Assembly (NCBI RefSeq): GCF_020177595.1
Contig: NZ_JAHTBL010000003.1
Span: forward strand, 330,893 to 394,892
Direction of reading: 5' to 3'
DNA: 64,000 nt
DNA from: Cognatishimia sp. MH4019
GTDB taxonomy: Bacteria; Pseudomonadota; Alphaproteobacteria; Rhodobacterales; Rhodobacteraceae
Position numbers and translations under genes: made by a program. Numbering within the stretch: position 1 is the first letter of the stretch; every line of letters begins with the position of its first letter. The notes below the pieces were generated by a model. The model saw only the letters and a program-made list of their open reading frames with translations. It searched no databases and had not been told where the DNA came from. Positions 58,649-64,000 of the stretch are shown here, piece by piece.

Positions 58649-59698
58649 ATGGCCCGCAAACCAACTGGAGATTTGCGCCGTGGCTGGACCACAGGCGCTT
58701 GTGCGACCGCCGCTGTGAAAGCGGCGCTGATGCGGCTTTGGGGCGGCGCGTTTCCGGGCGAGGTGCAGATCACCTTGCCGAAGGGCGAGACCCCGGTTTT
58801 CCCTTTGGCCCATCACGCAGCGGGCGAGGACTGGGCCGAGGTCGGTATCACCAAGGACGCAGGCGACGACCCGGATGTCACCCACGGAGCCTTGATAATA
58901 GCGAAGGTGAAGAACGCAACCCAAGGCATTGTTTTCAAAGCAGGAGAGGGCGTTGGACAGGTTACAAAACCGGGGCTGCCAATCGCGGTGGGAGAGCCCG
59001 CGATCAATCCGGTGCCGCGCGCGATGATGGAAGGTGTCGTGTCCGAGATGGCAGCGCAGTTTGGGCAGACAAAGGATGTCGAGATCACGATCAGCATTCC
59101 GGGGGGTGCAGAGCTTGCGCTGAAAACCTGGAACCCGCGATTGGGGATCGAAGGCGGTCTGTCGATCCTTGGCACGACCGGCATCGTGCGCCCGTTCAGT
59201 TGCGCCGCCTGGATCGCCTCGATCCATCGGGGCATCGACGTGGCGCGCGCCGACGGGCTGACCCACGTGGCGGGCTGCACCGGGGCCACGAGCGAGCGGG
59301 TGGTGCAGGAGCTTTACGGGCTGCCGGATCACGCCATGCTCGATATGGGGGATTTTGCGGGGGGCTTGCTGAAATACCTCGCCAAGCATCCGGTGAGGCG
59401 GATCACCATTGGCGGTGGCATCGGTAAAATGACGAAGCTTGCGCAAGGGGCGGTTGATCTGCATTCCGGGCGCTCTCAGGTGGATTTCGAGGCTTTGGCA
59501 GAGGATTTGGAGCGGCCCGATCTCGCAACAGCCAACACGGCGCTGGCCGCTTATGAGATGGCGGGCGCACCCATGGCACAGATGGTGGCGTGCCGCGGAT
59601 TGGCGCGGGTGCAGGCGCTTTTGAAAGACACCCAAATCACGGCAGATATCGTGGTGATTGATCGCGCAGGCAACGTTCTGGCACGGGCGGGCGCATGA
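58649..59698 (+). CDS. cbiD: cobalt-precorrin-5B C1-methyltransferase CbiD
   Basis: Methylates C1 during ring contraction in corrin synthesis. The 349 residues begin with RRGWTTGACATAAVKAAL and contain NPVPRAMM, GTTGIVRPFS, HVAGCTGATSERVVQEL and ITIGGGIGKMTKLAQGAVD, all characteristic of CbiD. The aerobic pathway of Pseudomonas denitrificans uses the unrelated CobF for this step. ATG 58649 matches family N-termini. Its stop overlaps cobK by four bases. Confidence 0.93.
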   Translation: MARKPTGDLRRGWTTGACATAAVKAALMRLWGGAFPGEVQITLPKGETPVFPLAHHAAGEDWAEVGITKDAGDDPDVTHGALIIAKVKNATQGIVFKAGEGVGQVTKPGLPIAVGEPAINPVPRAMMEGVVSEMAAQFGQTKDVEITISIPGGAELALKTWNPRLGIEGGLSILGTTGIVRPFSCAAWIASIHRGIDVARADGLTHVAGCTGATSERVVQELYGLPDHAMLDMGDFAGGLLKYLAKHPVRRITIGGGIGKMTKLAQGAVDLHSGRSQVDFEALAEDLERPDLATANTALAAYEMAGAPMAQMVACRGLARVQALLKDTQITADIVVIDRAGNVLARAGA

Positions 59699-60423
59699 CG
59701 CTTTTGCTGCTTTCAGGAACGGCAGAAGCGCGCGATCTGGCCACGCAATTGGCCGACGAGGATATTGCGGCTGTCGCGTCCTTGGCGGGCGCCACGCGGG
59801 CGCCAACGATGCCCCTTATCCCCACACGCATTGGCGGCTTTGGGGGGGAAGCCGGGTTTCGCGCATATCTTAAAGATGCGCAGATCACGGCCGTTTTGGA
59901 CGCAACACATCCATTTGCCCACCGTATTTCACACCGCACCGCTGCCATCTGTGCTGAAGATGGCATTCCCCACTGCCAACTTTTACGTCCCCAATGGCGG
60001 CCAGAGGCGAAGGACCATTGGACGATGATCGCGCAAGAGGCTGAAGCTGCACAGCATATCGCGCCCTCAGATGTGGTGTTTTTGGCGACCGGTCGCCAGA
60101 CGCTTGAAAAATTTGCGGATCTGCAAGCGCGCTATATCTATTGTCGTCAGATTGATGCGCCCGACGGGCCGTTTCCGTTCTCCAACGGCGAATATGTCAT
60201 CGGGCGTCCGCCGTTCTCGGTCGAGGATGAAATTACGTTGTTCCAAAAACTCTCGGTGAACTGGCTTGTGGTCAAGAATGCAGGCGGGGCGACCAGCTTT
60301 TCCAAGCTGGAGGCTGCGCGCCGGATCGGGTTGCGCGTTCTGATGATCGCACGTCCACCGCAACCAGACGCGCCGCGGGTGGAAACGGTCGATGCGGCAA
60401 TGGCATGGGTGCGCGGATTATGA
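59695..60423 (+). CDS. cobK: precorrin-6A reductase
   Basis: Reduces precorrin-6A to precorrin-6B with NADPH. The 242 residues include LLLLSGTAEARDLATQLA, GGFGGEAGFRAYLKD, DATHPFAHRISHRTAAICAE, VFLATGRQTLEKF and NWLVVKNAGGATSFSKLEAA. It overlaps cbiD before it and the glycosylase gene after it. Confidence 0.92.
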   Translation: MTLLLLSGTAEARDLATQLADEDIAAVASLAGATRAPTMPLIPTRIGGFGGEAGFRAYLKDAQITAVLDATHPFAHRISHRTAAICAEDGIPHCQLLRPQWRPEAKDHWTMIAQEAEAAQHIAPSDVVFLATGRQTLEKFADLQARYIYCRQIDAPDGPFPFSNGEYVIGRPPFSVEDEITLFQKLSVNWLVVKNAGGATSFSKLEAARRIGLRVLMIARPPQPDAPRVETVDAAMAWVRGL

Positions 60424-61049
60424 ATGAACGGGTGATCCGGGGCCATGATTGCGTGGCCGAAGGGGCAGCGTATCTGAGCAAGATCGAGCCGCGTTTCGCG
60501 CACGCCTACGGGCGAACCGGCCCGTTGCCGTTGCGCCTGAAATCCGATGGCTACGCCACACTTTTGAATGCGATTGTCAGCCAGCAGGTCAGCGTGGCTG
60601 CGGCTGATGCAATCTGGAAGCGGGTCAAGGCAGCAGGTCTGACCGGGCCGCGCAAAGTGATGTGGGCCAGCGAAGAGGATCTGCGCGCCTGCGGGCTCAG
60701 TCGTCAAAAAGTGCGCTACGCCAAGGAGTTGGCCAAGGCCGGTATCAACTACAAAGCGCTGCGCGAGGTGCCGACGGATGAGGTTATCAAGACACTTGTC
60801 GAAGTGCCCGGCATCGGCGTTTGGACTGCCGAGATCTACGCCATGTTCTCGCTGGGTCGTGCGGATGTCTTTGCGCCGGGGGATCTGGCCCTTCAGGAAG
60901 CCGCTCGCAGTCTCTTTGAATTGAACGAACGCCCCAAGGACCGCGCGCTGCGGCAGATGGCAGAAAGCTGGTCGCCGTGGCGGGGCGTTGCGGCGCGGTT
61001 GTTGTGGGCCTACTACAAGGTGGAAAAGGATCGAGAGGGCATAAGATGA
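60420..61049 (+). CDS. DNA-3-methyladenine glycosylase, AlkA/HhH-GPD type
   Basis: Removes alkylated bases from DNA. The 209 residues contain LNAIVSQQVSVAAADAIW, the helix-hairpin-helix LVEVPGIGVWTAEIYAMFSL and the catalytic Asp in VFAPGDLALQEA, 17-18 residues later. It lacks the N-terminal domain of E. coli AlkA. It is translationally coupled to cobK and to the esterase gene, an odd place for a repair enzyme, so operon membership may be fortuitous. Confidence 0.88.
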   Translation: MNERVIRGHDCVAEGAAYLSKIEPRFAHAYGRTGPLPLRLKSDGYATLLNAIVSQQVSVAAADAIWKRVKAAGLTGPRKVMWASEEDLRACGLSRQKVRYAKELAKAGINYKALREVPTDEVIKTLVEVPGIGVWTAEIYAMFSLGRADVFAPGDLALQEAARSLFELNERPKDRALRQMAESWSPWRGVAARLLWAYYKVEKDREGIR

Positions 61050-61714
61050 CACGAGCATTACGGGCAGAGCGGGTCGAGCCGCTATCGGGAGAGGCACGGT
61101 CGGTCGTGGTTTTCCTGCACGGATACGGGGCGAATGGCAAAGACCTGATCGGTCTGGCCGAGCCACTGGCCGAGCATATGCCGGACACGTTGTTCGTGGC
61201 ACCGGATGCGCCCGAAAGCATTTCGGGGCTCTTTGGCGGGCTGCAATGGTTTCCGATCCCATGGATCGACGGATCGTCGGAAGAGGACGCAGCGGCAGGC
61301 CTGCAAGCGGCCTCCAACGATCTGAACGCCTTTCTGGACGGGCTTCTGGTCGATGAAGACATGCTGCCTGAGCAATTGATTTTATTCGGTTTTTCCCAAG
61401 GTACGATGATGTCCCTGCATGTCGCGCCACGTCGCGAGGACCCGGTGGCAGGGATCGTCGCGTTCTCGGGGCGGCTTTTGCAGCCAGAGGTTTTGGGGGA
61501 TGAGACCGTCTCCAAAATGCCGATTGTGCTGATCCATGGGGATGCCGATGATGTGGTGCCGCCGCAATCGCTGCCGGAGGCGGCGGAGGCCTTGCAGGAG
61601 GCAGGCTTCACCGAGATTTACGCCCATGTCATGAAAGGCACGGCGCATGGCATTGCGCCCGATGGGCTGAGTGTCGCGCTGGGTTTCATGCGCAAACATC
61701 TGGGATACGAGTAA
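61046..61714 (+). CDS. carboxylesterase/phospholipase-type alpha/beta hydrolase
   Basis: A 222-residue alpha/beta hydrolase of the abhydrolase_2 family. It shows VVVFLHGYGANGKDLIGL (oxyanion region), the nucleophile Ser in LFGFSQGTMMSLH, the acid in VLIHGDADDVVPPQ and the catalytic His in GTAHGIAPDGL. No signal peptide, so cytoplasmic. Substrate unknown; relatives act on short acyl esters or lysophospholipids. ATG 61046 overlaps the glycosylase stop and follows GAGAGGG. Confidence 0.87.
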   Translation: MTRALRAERVEPLSGEARSVVVFLHGYGANGKDLIGLAEPLAEHMPDTLFVAPDAPESISGLFGGLQWFPIPWIDGSSEEDAAAGLQAASNDLNAFLDGLLVDEDMLPEQLILFGFSQGTMMSLHVAPRREDPVAGIVAFSGRLLQPEVLGDETVSKMPIVLIHGDADDVVPPQSLPEAAEALQEAGFTEIYAHVMKGTAHGIAPDGLSVALGFMRKHLGYE

Positions 61715-61747
61715 CCCGAAAGGGTGCGGACAGCACGTCTGGTTCCG

Positions 61748-61786
61748 GTATGGTTTGCGTATGGCGTGTGTATGGCATCTGTACAT
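61748..61786 (+). repeat. four 11-bp-spaced GTATGG-like direct repeats
   Basis: GTATGG occurs at 61748, 61759 and 61770, and GTACAT at 61781, each separated by five variable bases. The exact 11-base period puts them on one face of the helix. They lie ~185-225 bases before the HNH gene. Confidence 0.6.
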
Positions 61787-61912
61787 ACATTTTGCCTGGC
61801 GCGCAGCTGTCATAGATTTGTGATCCTGATCGGCTACCCCGGCTGCGACAGTATCGCATATGAAGGGGGTTGCCCGAATTCAGACGCGATATATAGTCGA
61901 GACAAGTGTTGG

Positions 61913-61927
61913 GGCGGGGCTCCCGCC
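61913..61927 (+). other. hairpin upstream of the HNH gene
   Basis: GGCGGG-GCT-CCCGCC, about 45 bases before ATG 61971. It may be part of the mRNA leader. The rest of the gap (61787-61912) has an AT-rich GATATATAG stretch near 61889 that could be a -10 region. Confidence 0.4.
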
Positions 61928-61970
61928 TTGATGCCAGGACACAGGCTCAGGACGCGGAGATTTTGCTCGC

Positions 61971-62555
61971 ATGGACGGCGCATTCAGGACGAACTTTGTA
62001 CGCGAACCCAACAACCTCAAGCACAAGCCCGCGCTGGTGCTGAACGCGGATTATCGGCCGCTCTCCTATTACCCGCTGTCGCTGTGGCCCTGGCAGGATG
62101 CGATCAAAGCGGCGTGGCTGGATCGGGTCAATATCGTCGCTGAATATGACGACGTGGTGCACAGCCCGTCGACGACGATCCGAATACCGTCGGTGGTGGT
62201 GCTGAAAGACTATGTGAAACCTCAAAAGCGCGTGGCCTTCACGCGCTTTAATTTATTTCTGAGGGACGAATTTGCGTGTCAGTATTGCTCGTCCACCGGA
62301 GATCTGACCTTTGACCACGTCGTCCCTCGCGCGCGGGGTGGGGTGACGAGTTGGGAAAACGTTGTGGCGGCCTGTTCGAAGTGCAACCTGAAGAAAGGCT
62401 CGCGGTCTTTGAAGCAGGCGGGCATGGCATTGCGCAAACCGCCGCGTCAGCCAGGCTCGGAAGAGCTGCGCAATCTGGGCCGAAAGTTCCCGCCGAACCA
62501 CCTGCATGAGAGCTGGATGGATTTTCTGTACTGGGATGCGGAGCTGGAGGCGTGA
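61971..62555 (+). CDS. HNH endonuclease
   Basis: A 194-residue protein, widely conserved in alphaproteobacteria. The N-terminal half (LVLNADYRPLSYYPLSLWPW, DAIKAAWLDRVNIVAEY) is a conserved domain of unknown role. The C-terminal half is an HNH domain: EFACQYCSSTGDLTFDHVVP with the first Cys pair and the DH catalytic pair, then WENVVAACSKCNLKKG with the Asn and second Cys pair. Chromosomal location with no restriction or phage genes suggests a housekeeping nuclease. The biological function is not known to me. Confidence 0.87.
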   Translation: MDGAFRTNFVREPNNLKHKPALVLNADYRPLSYYPLSLWPWQDAIKAAWLDRVNIVAEYDDVVHSPSTTIRIPSVVVLKDYVKPQKRVAFTRFNLFLRDEFACQYCSSTGDLTFDHVVPRARGGVTSWENVVAACSKCNLKKGSRSLKQAGMALRKPPRQPGSEELRNLGRKFPPNHLHESWMDFLYWDAELEA

Positions 62556-62672
62556 GTTGGCCGCTTTGCGGACAAAGCTGCCGTTGTTATTCCCTCAAAA
62601 AATGACCGCTCTGAGCGCTTGGCGACATCAGCAAAATCACCGAAAAGGCCTGAACCGGCGCTTTTCCTTTAG

Positions 62673-63734
62673 CTATACAGTTAGCAAGTCATATGCTTTC
62701 AGAAGTCGATACGTTGCTTGACCGTCCATCAGGCAGAACTTGCCGGACCTTCCAGGTTGGACAACCATCGACTTGAGAGTCTCACGCACGGCTGTGCCGA
62801 TCAAGTGCGAGTGCTGAACAACAGAGATATCCGCCCCAACTCGCACCAATCTGTAAATTTGATCCCCGTTCTTGCCACACATCGCAGGCGTCATTTCTTG
62901 AAATTTTGTCGGTCCCTTGAGCAAGAAAGCTGCAGTTCGCCGACGTCCCCCTACTGTCGCGTTGGCAGAAAAGTGATCATTCTCTTCTCCACCCCAGTCT
63001 GCCTTTGTCGGTTCTTTCAGCAAGTTCGCGATTGACTGCTTCACATGCTCTTCCGGCGTTTTCCGCATTACAGACATCCACTCGTCTGCACTTTCCACCT
63101 TTGTCTCACGCAGCTTGGAGAACTCTTCAATGTCCTCTGGCAGGAGTTCACCGAATAACTGGCCATACCACATGACATCTTTGTCGCCATCTTCGTAGTT
63201 TCTCGGGTGATCGAGCCAAGGCGCACCAATGACGATTGGCTCAATCTCGAACCGATCAACTTTGTCATGGAGAACTCCAATGACCGCTTGATAATACCCT
63301 TTCTGATAACCCTCCGAGAGAGTCATCGTCCCTGTATCAGCAACCATGTGCGTCGTATGATAGGAGAGCGAGACGGGCTTCCCGACATCAATTTCCAAAT
63401 GTACTTCGTGGGAGACCCTCTTCTCAGTGTAAATTTCCGGGCAACCCTCCAACCTTTCTATACTCATAAAGCTTGACTTGGGGCGCCCAATAGTAAGCGC
63501 CTCCGCCAACGTCGGAACTCCAACTTTGGTGAAAACATCAATCAACATGGTAACCAGCAAGTGGTCATTCCGCAAAACCGTCATGTGATCCGATCCCGGT
63601 TGTACCCGTTCCAAGTACTGATCTCTGAGGGGACCAAGCGCGCTGATCGCCAACCTACGGTTCAAGAAACCCATGTCGATATGATGAAAAAAATCAGCAG
63701 TGCGAATGTCTTTTGGGGTGTTTTCAATGCTCAT
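62673..63734 (-). CDS. unrecognised 353-aa protein, possible nuclease-like C-terminus
   Basis: I do not recognise a named family. ATG 63734 begins MSIENTPKDIRTADFFHHID. The first ~240 residues lack clear motifs. The C-terminal ~110 carry spaced motifs DWGGEENDHF (246-255), RRRTAAFLLKGP (264-275), GKNGDQIYRL (287-296) and VVQHSHLI (305-312). That order of an acidic turn, a strand ending in Lys and a Gln-containing strand resembles PD-(D/E)XK nucleases, but the Glu/Gln two residues before the Lys is missing. Its base composition is visibly less GC-rich than its neighbours, suggesting acquired DNA. Confidence 0.6.
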   Translation of the reverse strand: MSIENTPKDIRTADFFHHIDMGFLNRRLAISALGPLRDQYLERVQPGSDHMTVLRNDHLLVTMLIDVFTKVGVPTLAEALTIGRPKSSFMSIERLEGCPEIYTEKRVSHEVHLEIDVGKPVSLSYHTTHMVADTGTMTLSEGYQKGYYQAVIGVLHDKVDRFEIEPIVIGAPWLDHPRNYEDGDKDVMWYGQLFGELLPEDIEEFSKLRETKVESADEWMSVMRKTPEEHVKQSIANLLKEPTKADWGGEENDHFSANATVGGRRRTAAFLLKGPTKFQEMTPAMCGKNGDQIYRLVRVGADISVVQHSHLIGTAVRETLKSMVVQPGRSGKFCLMDGQATYRLLKAYDLLTV

Positions 63735-64000
63735 CTTTTGACATTTGGTCCATAGGCAGCGCCCATTCAAGTCTAATCAGCTTCGGGCGCAGTTGAGGGC
63801 CAATCTCGACGATGCCAATTTCCGCTTTCGGCGCTGCGGTCCTATTTGGTCACATCGCAGCATTCGGTAGATATGGGCTGATTTTGTTGAAAAACTCTTC
63901 TTTTCTGACGCTTTGGTTTGCGTCATCGCGTTAATTTACTGGGATGTCCGAAGTAGGACCGCGCTCTTACTCAAAGGCTGGGTCCATCGGCTTGAGCTTT
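63735..64000. other. non-coding, lower-GC end of window
   Basis: No convincing frame. GATTTTGTTGAAAAACTC at about 63881-63898 resembles sequence I associate with the ends of some transposase-carrying elements, so an insertion sequence may begin or once have been here. This is recollection, not a match. Confidence 0.3.

Noticed and set aside
58604..59806. 400-codon minus-strand frame
   Set aside because: Shadow of cbiD, whose product is unmistakable.

Overview
The window is high-GC, densely packed chromosomal DNA. Gene content and order point to a marine Rhodobacterales (Roseobacter-group) alphaproteobacterium. Evidence for this is the sciP-ctrA pair, LpxI in place of LpxH, TrmFO, a usg homologue, an IalB-family protein, a CbiD-containing cobalamin cluster, orphan TRAP permeases and a GTTC-N7-GTTC type SOS box. 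Almost everything is core genome. I saw no tRNA, rRNA, CRISPR array, prophage or complete insertion sequence. Only the last ~1.4 kb looks like accessory DNA.

Layout. 1-2.5 kb: end of lpxD with a dedicated acyl carrier protein and ketoacyl synthase. 2.5-7.5 kb: ialB-like gene behind a complex leader region, a HerA/DUF853 ATPase, a CorC-type membrane protein and an altered metallophosphatase. 7.5-13.3 kb: xerD with a lipoprotein-like gene and a 49-aa membrane peptide, aroK-aroB, ssb and a lytic transglycosylase. 13.3-20.8 kb: a dipeptide-type ABC importer operon with an 80-aa membrane protein inside it and an AraC regulator upstream. 20.9-33.9 kb: miaA, then the envelope super-cluster pyrH-frr-uppS-cdsA-dxr-rseP-(47-aa peptide)-bamA-skp-fabZ-lpxA-lpxI-lpxB. 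Its usual lpxD is missing and lies instead at the window start. 33.9-41 kb: mnmA, the cell-cycle pair sciP-ctrA, ligA-recG, then a 40-aa membrane peptide behind an SOS box. 41-52 kb: Fe-S scaffold, hisI, gluQRS, methyltransferase, trmFO, gyrA, usg, dsbB, a YqaA-type protein, a zinc peptidase and TRAP permeases without a binding protein. 52-56.4 kb: PEP mutase/ICL-like enzyme, cysS, squalene-synthase-like protein, MFS transporter. 56.4-61.7 kb: divergent cobalamin genes cobA-cobB and cbiD-cobK, with an AlkA-type glycosylase and an esterase. 62-64 kb: HNH endonuclease, then an unrecognised lower-GC gene.

Functional themes are lipid A and outer-membrane assembly (lpxD, acp, KAS, fabZ, lpxA, lpxI, lpxB, bamA, skp, rseP, cdsA), cell-cycle and DNA maintenance (sciP, ctrA, ligA, recG, gyrA, ssb, xerD), tRNA modification (miaA, mnmA, trmFO, gluQRS) and cobalamin synthesis.

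The most interesting non-textbook signals are: (1) a 40-aa membrane peptide gene just after recG, preceded by four helically phased GTTC half-sites and with its own terminator, a candidate SOS-induced division inhibitor or toxin; (2) a short dispersed repeat found only between four convergent gene pairs; (3) the leader of the ialB-like gene, where a 12-codon ORF overlaps a terminator; (4) four 11-bp-spaced GTATGG repeats before the HNH gene; (5) several conserved-looking peptides below usual gene-calling size.
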